Positions 33,106 through 40,315 of a stretch of 64,000 bases of DNA are shown here, one piece after another (within the stretch, counting starts at the first letter, position 1; each line of letters starts with the position of its first letter). The DNA is from Nitrospirota bacterium (lineage in GTDB: Bacteria; Nitrospirota; JACRHJ01). The translations under genes were made by a program, and so were the position numbers. The stretch covers positions 1-64,000 of the forward strand of contig JACRHJ010000043.1 in the NCBI GenBank assembly GCA_016212105.1, read 5' to 3'. The notes beneath the pieces were generated by a model. That model did no database searches and was not told the DNA's origin. It saw only the letters and a program-made list of their open reading frames with translations.

Positions 33106-33735
33106 TTACTTCTCCGGCGTCGGACAGACGAGCGTGTCGCACTCGGACTTATTCTTCATCCTCTTAACCAGGTCGGCGTAGGACGAGTTCCTGATTATCT
33201 GGTTGAACTTGATGCGGTAGTTGTTGACCAGGCCGACGTTCTCTATGACCACGTCGTAGACCATCCACTTGCCGCCGTCGTCCAGGAGCTTGTACTCGAC
33301 CGGTATCTCCTCGCGGCGCTTCGTCAGGAAGTGGGTCTTGACTGAGGCGTATCCGTCGTCCACCTTCTCCGAGTCATAAACTATCTTTTCGCCGGAATAG
33401 CCGTCTATGCGGTTGATATAAGAGCGTTCCAGGAGGTCCGTGAAAAGCACCACGAACTCCTTCTTCTCGGCCGGGGTGCGGTCCTTCCAGAACACCGCGA
33501 GAGAGCGCTTGGCCATCTCCTCGAAGTCGAAGGCTGTCGCCACCACCTTTTTTATCTGGGCGCGCCTCTCTTTCTCCTTGGAGTCCGGCTTGAGCGCGGG
33601 GTCCTGGAGGACGGAGATGACCTTGTCGGTCGTTGCCTTGACGGTTTCGGTCGGGACGCCCGCGCGGCAGGACGCGGGTACTGCGAGGGTCAGCGCGGCG
33701 ATGACTACCGCCGCGCACAGGGACAACATTCTCAT
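33106..33735 (-). CDS. mlaC: MlaC/Ttg2D-family periplasmic phospholipid-binding protein
   Basis: 209 residues from ATG 33735 (AAGGAG 9 bases upstream). Signal peptide MRMLSLCAAVVIAALTLAV with cleavage near CRA-G. Family pattern: VISVLQDP at the N-terminus, VVATAFDFEEMAKRSLAVFW, YINRIDGYSGEKIVYDSE, KWMVYDVVIENVGLVNNYR. Shuttles phospholipid across the periplasm between MlaD and the outer membrane. Because hopanoid genes follow, an HpnM-like role with hopanoids is possible. Last gene of mlaE-F-D-tolC-mlaC. Confidence 0.9.
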   Translation of the reverse strand: MRMLSLCAAVVIAALTLAVPASCRAGVPTETVKATTDKVISVLQDPALKPDSKEKERRAQIKKVVATAFDFEEMAKRSLAVFWKDRTPAEKKEFVVLFTDLLERSYINRIDGYSGEKIVYDSEKVDDGYASVKTHFLTKRREEIPVEYKLLDDGGKWMVYDVVIENVGLVNNYRIKFNQIIRNSSYADLVKRMKNKSECDTLVCPTPEK

Positions 33736-33773
33736 GACACTATACTCCTTGAATATTGATTGTTTCACCGGCA

Positions 33774-35231
33774 TTACATGCCGTCTTCCATGCCGTCCGC
33801 GCCGGACGCGCCGTCAGCGTCGTAAAGGCGCGTGGTGGTCTCCTGGTAGTAGACCTCGTTCACGTCCTTGCCGGTCGCGTGTTCGAGGTTCGCTACCGCC
33901 ATCCGCTGGTTGAATATCGCTGTGAAGTAGTCCGCCTTGAGCGTGGCGTATGAGTTCACGGACTCGGCAATGTCACGGGGCTCGCCCACGCCCATGTCGA
34001 AGTTAGAAAGCGACGCGACGACCCACTGTTTCGCCGTCCTGTACGCATCGCTTAACGCCTTTATCTCCTGCTCGCTCGCCTTGACCTTGAGGTACGCCTC
34101 CATGACCTGGTATGGCACGCCGCCCCTGGCGTACTCCTCCTTCGCCTTGAGCTTCATGTACTCGGCCCTGGCTTCGTTCACCTTGCCGGTCTTTATCCCG
34201 AAGTCGTAGTTCCATTTGAGGCCCAGCACCGCCCCGCCGTAGTTGTGGTTGAACTCGTCGGTTATGTACGGGTTGTTCAGGTGGTCGCGGTTGGTTGCCC
34301 CGGCAGCGGAGTAGAAGCCCGCAGCGAATATCTGCGGGTAATACTCGGCCTTTTCGGCCTTCACCAGCGCCTTTTTGGCGATCAACCCCTCCTTGAGCTG
34401 GGTGAACTCCAGCCTCGACTCCATCGCCGCTCCGACGTACTTGTCGAACTCGGCGAGTTCTATATCCGCCGGCGCGAGGAACTCGTCCGCGATTTCGAAC
34501 TCTCCGTCCGGGTGGTTCGTGAGGAGCCTCAGGCCGAACGTCGCCTTCTCGATTCCCTCTTCCGCCATCGCCTTGTACTTCCTGATCTCGCACTGGTAGG
34601 TCTGGAGCTTGAAGAGGACAACCTGGTCCACGTTCGGCGAGCCCTCGTCTATCTGCCTCTGGACCTTGCTGGTGGCGGTGTCCACCTGCTCCCCTATGTC
34701 GTCGAGGAGCCCCTTCAGCTCGCGCCCGAGCAGCAGGCCGTAGTACGCCTCCTTGACCTGGAGCGCGACCTCCGTCGCCTTGAGCTTTGCGCCCGCCTCG
34801 TAGGCCTTGACGCCGTGCTCGGCGGCCTCACGATACGAGGATATCTTGCCGAACGTGTATATCGGCTGGACTACCTGGACGGCGGCCCTGCCGAACACGC
34901 CGTCGTACGACGGTTTGTTGATGTTGGTGGTCGAAACGGGCACCCTGTTGTTCGCGAGCCTCGCGCGCGGGGACAGGCTGCCATATGCGACGACCTCCAC
35001 CTGCGGGTAGCGCGCCGAGTCCGCCTGCTCCTGCTTGCTCCGGTAGACGCCGGTCTCGAACTCGGCCCCCCTGACCTCGGCGTTGACCGCGACCGCCTGC
35101 TTTATGCACTCGTTGACGTCGAGCACGGCCTTGTCCGCGGCGGACGCGCCAGTCGGCGCGGCCAGAAGCGCGGCGGATACGGCCACGGCGGCGGAAAGCG
35201 TCAGAAAATTAAAGCGTATGCGTTCGAGCAT
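33774..35231 (-). CDS. TolC-family outer-membrane channel protein
   Basis: 485 residues. Signal peptide to about residue 31 (GASA-ADK). The two-fold repeat of long helices with tip motifs typical of TolC is visible: VQPIYTFGKISSYREAAEHGVKAYE (outline) in the first half and WNYDFGIKTGKVNEARAEYMKLKAKEEYARGG (outline) in the second. Trimers form an outer-membrane barrel with a periplasmic tunnel. Unusually it sits between mlaD and mlaC, so it may provide an outer-membrane partner for the lipid system; no MlaA gene is in the window. Confidence 0.88.
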   Translation of the reverse strand: MLERIRFNFLTLSAAVAVSAALLAAPTGASAADKAVLDVNECIKQAVAVNAEVRGAEFETGVYRSKQEQADSARYPQVEVVAYGSLSPRARLANNRVPVSTTNINKPSYDGVFGRAAVQVVQPIYTFGKISSYREAAEHGVKAYEAGAKLKATEVALQVKEAYYGLLLGRELKGLLDDIGEQVDTATSKVQRQIDEGSPNVDQVVLFKLQTYQCEIRKYKAMAEEGIEKATFGLRLLTNHPDGEFEIADEFLAPADIELAEFDKYVGAAMESRLEFTQLKEGLIAKKALVKAEKAEYYPQIFAAGFYSAAGATNRDHLNNPYITDEFNHNYGGAVLGLKWNYDFGIKTGKVNEARAEYMKLKAKEEYARGGVPYQVMEAYLKVKASEQEIKALSDAYRTAKQWVVASLSNFDMGVGEPRDIAESVNSYATLKADYFTAIFNQRMAVANLEHATGKDVNEVYYQETTTRLYDADGASGADGMEDGM

Positions 35232-35336
35232 GGCCTCCTCCTTGATGCATTACTCTTCCGAGTTGGACGAAACTGTGTCGGCCCGGCGTCAGGTTTACGC
35301 CAGGAATGTACCGGCCGGCAAAGCGGATGTATTCTA

Positions 35337-35777
35337 TTATACCTTGCCGAAGACATAATTGGAAATAAGCTTCTCGAAGTCTATCGCTGACTCGGTCTCG
35401 CGGAGCTTCCCGCCGTCCTTGATAATATCCTCGGAGCCACCGGGGGTAATGGATATGAACTTCTCTCCGATAAGCCCCTTCGTGCGTATGGCGGCTATCG
35501 CGTCGTCCTGCAGCTCCACCCCGGCGTTCATCCGTATGGTGACCCTGGCCTGGTAGTTGTCGAGCGCTATGCCCGTCACGCGGCCGACCTCGACCCCGGC
35601 AATCTCGACGTTGGAGCCGGCCTTCAGCCCGCCGATGTCGTCGAACTCCGCGACGACGTTGTACCCGCCGCCGCCCAGGACCTCGAGCTTCCCGAGCTTT
35701 ATCGACAGGTAGCCGAGCGCGATCGCCCCGACCAGGACGAATATGCCTACCGACACCTCCACGCTGTATCTGCTCAT
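35337..35777 (-). CDS. mlaD: MCE-domain lipid-transport protein MlaD
   Basis: 146 residues. One N-terminal membrane helix (VSVGIFVLVGAIALGYLSIKLG) then a single MCE domain: YNVVAEFDDIGGLKAGSNVEIAGVEVGRVTGI (outline) and LIGEKFISITPGG. It forms a hexameric ring on the periplasmic face that carries phospholipid between the MlaFE transporter and MlaC. It lies 13 bp after mlaF and 105 bp before the TolC-family gene. Confidence 0.95.
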   Translation of the reverse strand: MSRYSVEVSVGIFVLVGAIALGYLSIKLGKLEVLGGGGYNVVAEFDDIGGLKAGSNVEIAGVEVGRVTGIALDNYQARVTIRMNAGVELQDDAIAAIRTKGLIGEKFISITPGGSEDIIKDGGKLRETESAIDFEKLISNYVFGKV

Positions 35778-35790
35778 TGGTTTTCCTCCG

Positions 35791-36534
35791 TCAGAACTGG
35801 GCGGCCCCTTCCGACTCGCCCCGGACGAACCTCCTCACACGCGGGTTGTCCGACCCCTTTATCTCGCCGGGCGTGCCCACCTGGAGCATCACGCCGCCGT
35901 CCAGCATCCCCACCCTGTCCGAGATGTCGAATATCTCCGGAATCTCGTGGCTCACTACCACCGCAGTGTACCCGTAGTTTTCCCTGCCCCAGACTATGAG
36001 CCTGTGCACCGAGTCCACCAGCACCGGGTCGAGGCCCGTGGTCGGCTCGTCGAACAGGACTATCTCCGGGTTCATCACGAGCACGCGCGCGAACGCGGCC
36101 CTCTTCTTCATCCCGCCGGAGACCTCGGCCGGGAACTTGTGGCCCATCCCCGACAGGCCGACCTTGGCAAGCTCCGCCTCGGCCCTGTCCTTTATCTCCG
36201 CCGCCTTCATCTTCGTCTTCTCCTGAAGCGGGAAGGCGACGTTGTCGAATATCGTCATCGAGTCGAAGAGCGCGCCTCCCTGGAACAGGTACCCGAACCT
36301 GTCCCGCGCCTTGTAAAGTTCCTCGCCCGTCACGGCGGCTATGTCCGTCCCGTCCACGTATACGTGGCCTTTGTCCGGCTTTATCAGGCCGAGCAGGTGC
36401 TTCAGGAGCACGGACTTGCCCTGTCCGCTCCCGCCGATGACGGTGAATACCTCGCCCTTTTCGACCCTGAATCCGACGCCCTTGAGGACCTCCTGGCCGT
36501 TGAAGGACTTATGCAGGCCAACCACGTCTATCAA
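35791..36534 (-). CDS. mlaF: ABC-transporter ATPase MlaF
   Basis: 247 residues. Walker A VIGGSGQGKSVLLKHL, Q-loop LFQGGALFDSMT, signature EVSGGMKKRAAFARVL, Walker B PEIVLFDEPTTGLDP, switch His in VVVSHEIPEIF. The SGGMKKR signature and GQGKS are typical of the Mla/MCE importer ATPases. Powers lipid movement through MlaE. Overlaps mlaE by 4 bp. Confidence 0.96.
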   Translation of the reverse strand: MIDVVGLHKSFNGQEVLKGVGFRVEKGEVFTVIGGSGQGKSVLLKHLLGLIKPDKGHVYVDGTDIAAVTGEELYKARDRFGYLFQGGALFDSMTIFDNVAFPLQEKTKMKAAEIKDRAEAELAKVGLSGMGHKFPAEVSGGMKKRAAFARVLVMNPEIVLFDEPTTGLDPVLVDSVHRLIVWGRENYGYTAVVVSHEIPEIFDISDRVGMLDGGVMLQVGTPGEIKGSDNPRVRRFVRGESEGAAQF

Positions 36535-37301
36535 ATCATCACCGAGTTCAGGAAGTAGTCCCAGACCAGTATTAGCGTCGATGCCATGACCACTGCCGTC
36601 GTGGTCGCGCGGCTGACGCCCTCGGCCCCGTGCCGGGTGTAATACCCCTGGTAGCAGCAGACCAGGAAGACGATTATGCCGAAGCAGGCGGACTTTATCA
36701 GGGAGTCGGTGACGTCTCCCATCTCGACGAAGTCCTGTATGCCCGAGAAGTACGTCCCGGAGGACAGGCCCAGGAGCCGCACGCCGACTATGTACCCGCC
36801 GTATATCCCGACGACGTTGAATATCGCGCCCAGGAGCGGGAACGAGAACAAGGACGCGATCAGGTTCGGCGTCATGAGGTACCTAAACGGCGACAGCGAC
36901 ATGGACTCCAGCGCGTCCACCTGCTCGGAGATGCGCATGATGCCAATCTCCGCCGCTATGGCCGAGCCCGCCCGGCCGGTAATCATGAGCGCGGAGAGCA
37001 CCGGCCCGAGTTCCCGTATCAGCGACAGGGCGACCGCGGGCCCGAGGTAGGCCTCCGCCCCGAACTTCCTTAGCGTGTAGTATACCTGGAGCCCCAGTAT
37101 CATGCCCGTGAACCCGCCGGTCAGGACGATGAGCGGGATGGACTTCGAGCCTATGAAGCTTATCTGCCTCAGCACCCGACCGAACTTGAGCGGGGGCTTC
37201 ACGGTCCAGTAGAGCGACGTGGCGAAGAACGTCCCCATCCTGCCCATGCCGCGAAGGGCGTCGAGCACCGCCCTGCCCATCCTCTGAAAAATAGACAACA
37301 T
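36531..37301 (-). CDS. mlaE: ABC-transporter permease MlaE
   Basis: 256 residues from ATG 37301 (GAGGG 8 bases upstream); longer frames read into the promoter. About five to six membrane segments. Family signature IRELGPVLSALMITGRAGSAIAAEIGIMRISEQVDALE (outline) contains the coupling helix for MlaF, and MSLSPFRYLMTPN follows. Inner-membrane core of the phospholipid transporter. First gene of the operon, with a sigma-70 promoter at 37333-37361. Confidence 0.95.
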   Translation of the reverse strand: MLSIFQRMGRAVLDALRGMGRMGTFFATSLYWTVKPPLKFGRVLRQISFIGSKSIPLIVLTGGFTGMILGLQVYYTLRKFGAEAYLGPAVALSLIRELGPVLSALMITGRAGSAIAAEIGIMRISEQVDALESMSLSPFRYLMTPNLIASLFSFPLLGAIFNVVGIYGGYIVGVRLLGLSSGTYFSGIQDFVEMGDVTDSLIKSACFGIIVFLVCCYQGYYTRHGAEGVSRATTTAVVMASTLILVWDYFLNSVMI

Positions 37302-37332
37302 GCCCATTACCCTCAAGGTGTTAAACCTTATG

Positions 37333-37361
37333 ATGATAATACCGACCCTCCGCAAGGTCAA
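37333..37361 (-). promoter_or_regulatory. Sigma-70 promoter of the mla operon
   Basis: TTGACC (37361-37356), 17-base spacer, TATCAT (37338-37333). Confidence 0.6.
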
Positions 37362-37564
37362 GCTTTTTTTAACCATTGGGCCGCGAGCCGGGCATTATGT
37401 CCGGGCGATATGCGGCTTGCAGCATCCGGGCCGGGCATACGGGAGGACTCTGGTATCGTATCTGCTCATTTTTAAAGAAATATTTCATTCTGTGCCCCGT
37501 CGGAACTTTTATCCGTGATATTGTGCTATATTTGAAGAACAATATGGATAACGACGGAGGCAAT

Positions 37565-37969
37565 ATGGTCGCAAGGGAAATCATGGGCAAGGTGAAGGCC
37601 CCAAAGAAGAACGCCAACTGCCGGGACATTGCGATGAAGCTCCTGTCCCAGGAGTATTCGAGCCTGCCGGTGGTGGACGACGAGGGCTACGTGGTCGGCA
37701 TAATCTCCGAGTTCGACATACTCAAGGCCCTGCGCGCTGGCAAGCAGCTCGAATCGCTCACAGCGGGCGACGTCATGACCAACAACCCGCTCTGCGTGGA
37801 CGAGGAGGTCACTGTCGAGAAGCTTATCGACTTCATGACCGAGAAGCACCTGATGCGCGTGCCGGTAGTCCGGGACGGCAGGCTTGTCGGCTCCATATCC
37901 CGGAGCAACATCCTCGACAGCCTGGTCTCGGTCGAGTTCAAGGAGTCGTTCTGGATACTCAGGGGGTGA
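37565..37969 (+). CDS. Tandem CBS-domain protein
   Basis: 134 residues from ATG 37565, which follows GGAGG by 4 bases. Two CBS motifs fill the protein: REIMGKVKAPKKNANCRDIAMKLL...PVVDDEGYVVGIISEFDIL and VMTNNPLCVDEEVTVEKLIDFM...VPVVRDGRLVGSISRSNIL. Such stand-alone pairs bind adenine nucleotides (AMP/ATP/SAM) and regulate a partner; the partner is not evident. Divergent from the mla operon. An in-frame ATG at 37544 (MDNDGGNM) is the alternative start. Confidence 0.85.
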   Translation: MVAREIMGKVKAPKKNANCRDIAMKLLSQEYSSLPVVDDEGYVVGIISEFDILKALRAGKQLESLTAGDVMTNNPLCVDEEVTVEKLIDFMTEKHLMRVPVVRDGRLVGSISRSNILDSLVSVEFKESFWILRG

Positions 37970-38009
37970 GCAACAGGGCATACAAACGCATGATTGCACT
38001 GATGACAGC

Positions 38010-38160
38010 ATAAGAGGGTGTCGTTCCGAGCGAAGTCGAGGAACCCGCCTTTGACTTTAATCCATTTCCTGCATCAACGTCAACCGTGGGTCCCTCCACT
38101 CCGGTCGGGACGACAGACGTTGGCGGTTTCAGGTGTTGCATCCGTTCCATCCCTGTCGAG
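38010..38160. repeat. Repeat-like intergenic stretch
   Basis: GTCGTTCCGAGCGAAGTCGA-GGAACCCGCCTTTGACTTT unit, also present at 42917-42956 in nearly the same form, then AACGTCAACCGTGGGTCCCT-CCACTCCGGTCGGGACGAC. No gene seen from 37970 to 38165. Confidence 0.6.
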
Positions 38161-38165
38161 GCTTA

Positions 38166-38843
38166 ATGGACAACCTTCTGATAATATTCGCAAAGGCGCC
38201 GGTCGCGGGACTCGTCAAGACGCGCATGTTCCCGTTCCTCAGCTTCGAGGAGGCGGCGGGCGTCCAGCGGGCGTTCCTGGAGGACACCGTGGACAAGGCC
38301 GTCTCGGCCGGCACGCACGAGGTCTGCATCGCCTACTCCCCGGAGGGCTCGCACGACCTGTTCAGGTCGCTCTTCGGCGACCGCGTGGCCCATTACCACG
38401 CGCAGGCCGGGGACGACCTCGGCGCGCGGATGGCCGCGGCCTTCGGCTGCGCCTTCGGGGCCGGCGCGAGGAAGGCGGTCATCGTCGGCTCGGACGTCCC
38501 TACCCTGCCCTCCGAGTTCATCTCGGACGCCTTCGGGATGCTCGACACGGCCGACGTCGTCCTCGGCCCGTCGCAGGACGGCGGATACTACCTGGTCGGC
38601 CTCACGAGGCCAGTCCCGGCGCTGTTCGCGCACATTCCGTGGTCGGCGCGCACGGTGTTCCGTGACACGCTTGCCCGCGCGGAGGGCCTCGGCCTGTCGG
38701 TCTCGACCCTCCCTACGCTCCGGGACGTGGACACCTTCGAGGACCTGCGCGCACTGGTCGGCGCGGCCCTGCCTCCGCATACGCACAGGATGGTCTATTC
38801 GTTCGAGGACAGGCTCAGGGGGGGGCATGACTGGCTGGTGTGA
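38166..38843 (+). CDS. TIGR04282/DUF2064-family glycosyltransferase-like protein
   Basis: 225 residues. N-terminus LLIIFAKAPVAGLVKTRMFPFLS has the nucleotide-sugar binding pattern of this GT-A-like family (KxPxxGxVKTR). VIVGSDVPTLPSEFISDAF contains the DXP-type metal motif, and VLGPSQDGGYYLVGL the acceptor region. Some members act in arsenosugar synthesis, but the substrate here is unknown; no ars genes are near. Monocistronic between two repeat-bearing gaps. Confidence 0.82.
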   Translation: MDNLLIIFAKAPVAGLVKTRMFPFLSFEEAAGVQRAFLEDTVDKAVSAGTHEVCIAYSPEGSHDLFRSLFGDRVAHYHAQAGDDLGARMAAAFGCAFGAGARKAVIVGSDVPTLPSEFISDAFGMLDTADVVLGPSQDGGYYLVGLTRPVPALFAHIPWSARTVFRDTLARAEGLGLSVSTLPTLRDVDTFEDLRALVGAALPPHTHRMVYSFEDRLRGGHDWLV

Positions 38844-38876
38844 AGGGGTGGGGTGGTTTTGAACAACCTCACTGTG

Positions 38877-39944
38877 TTAGTAACCGATAAGACCTCGTTG
38901 TGCGCTGTTGCTACCGCACAGATACCACCATTCGGTATTGTTCTTTTCTATTTCTTGTAGTAATGTGTATCCCTTCTTGCTTTTCAACATACTCAATGTG
39001 AGCATAGCAACATCGCATGCCCTCCCGTCCGAATAATATTTCTCGGCTTTTTCCCCATCCGGTACACCGTCCTCAATACGAAAGCCATAGGCTTCAACAG
39101 TCTTCATCTTATTGAGTTCAATGAAACACAATACCAATCTCTCGCATGCCTCCTTTTCCAAGCCAAGCTTGGTCAAATAATATGCCGCGTATGACTTGAC
39201 CTCGTCATTGGAGTAATTTAGTGCTTTCTTAAGTATCCCCTTGCATCGTTCGTCCAGTAAAAACATTTCACCGCGATGATTATCTTGTTCGGGCGCAAAC
39301 ATGTATCTCATAGGTGATGACCACCCGATTTTCATTAGTTCGTCCAAGACAGGCAACGATATATCACCTTCTCCTGCTCTTAGTAGACTGCTGGCGGCAT
39401 ATAAACGTACTTCTGGATCTTCGTGGTTTATGAGTTTTTGAAGTGCAGGGACAGCCTTTCTTTCGCCATACCAGATGCCATCATGAAATTCACCATATTT
39501 ACCAACAGACTCGGCTGCACAGGCTAACGCTTTGGGATATTTCGTCTTGTGTTCAAGAATCTGAATCATCAGTTCATACCCTTTTGTGTCACGATCATTA
39601 GCCAATTCAGATACAAGCAAGCAAATCTGTTGTTCATATATTGACTCGATTCCTTCTGAAAATTTCTTTTCGTTCTCTTTGTACCAGCGGATTGTCTGCG
39701 GGCTTCCTTTTACCATTATTCGAAGATCTCTTATCATGGGTTTCTCTTTGAACAGAGAAAAACCGCCGGGTTTCATAAACTCATTCTGCTCCTCTTCCGT
39801 CAACACCCCCGCCCCGGCATCCCCCTGCCGCCCCTGCGCAACCGGCGCAGCCTGCCCGCCCGGCTCCTTCGCCTTCCCGCACCCGTACATCGCCACAACC
39901 AAAACCAGCGCGGCGGCAAACGCGGACACCAGATTGTTCTTCAT
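38877..39944 (-). CDS. Putative lipoprotein with HEAT-like repeats, compositional chimera
   Basis: 355 residues. N-terminal signal with a probable lipid-attachment Cys (LVVAMYGCGK; the -3 to -1 residues MYG are atypical), then a Gly/Ala/Gln-rich linker (EPGGQAAPVAQGRQGDAGAG). The body is helical and HEAT-like: KAVPALQKLINHEDPEVRLYAASSLLRAGEG and KKALNYSNDEVKSYAAYYLTKLG (outline). The first 50 or so codons are GC-rich like the genome; the rest is strikingly AT-rich, with the change near 39780. This suggests an imported body joined to a native export signal. Function unknown. Confidence 0.65.
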   Translation of the reverse strand: MKNNLVSAFAAALVLVVAMYGCGKAKEPGGQAAPVAQGRQGDAGAGVLTEEEQNEFMKPGGFSLFKEKPMIRDLRIMVKGSPQTIRWYKENEKKFSEGIESIYEQQICLLVSELANDRDTKGYELMIQILEHKTKYPKALACAAESVGKYGEFHDGIWYGERKAVPALQKLINHEDPEVRLYAASSLLRAGEGDISLPVLDELMKIGWSSPMRYMFAPEQDNHRGEMFLLDERCKGILKKALNYSNDEVKSYAAYYLTKLGLEKEACERLVLCFIELNKMKTVEAYGFRIEDGVPDGEKAEKYYSDGRACDVAMLTLSMLKSKKGYTLLQEIEKNNTEWWYLCGSNSAQRGLIGY

Positions 39945-40044
39945 GAATATCCCCCATTACACATGGCAAAGGACCGCATGAAACCAACGACATATTACTC
40001 TATTGCCGCATCATTGACAACATATTTTCCGCCACGCAGTATCT

Positions 40045-40312
40045 ATTAATCCCCCTCTCCTCGCGGGAGATAGCCTGCCCTGAGCGAAGCCTAAGGGGGT
40101 TGGGGGCGAGGGGTCTCCACCAGTGGGCCATTCATAAACCTACCCCCACCCCAGCCCTCCCCCTGTGCAGGGGGCGGGAGATTCGTCGAAGCCGTTTATA
40201 TAATTCTTACTCGAATCTTCCCCTCCCTGCACAGGGAGGGGATAAGAGGGAAGGGTTGGTTTTGCTTTTCCTCCCCCTTTGACAAAGGGGGACTGAGGGG
40301 GATTTGCCCTTG
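40045..40312. repeat. Intergenic repeat mosaic downstream of comEC
   Basis: CCCCTCTCC unit with a GCCTGCCCTGAGCGAAGCC insertion in the loop (40051-40113), two CCCTCCCCCTGTGCAGGGGG-type units, a GGGAGGGGATAAGAGGGAAGG stretch and CCCCCTTTGACAAAGGGGG. No gene seen from 39945 to 40315. Confidence 0.8.
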
Positions 40313-40315
40313 TCT

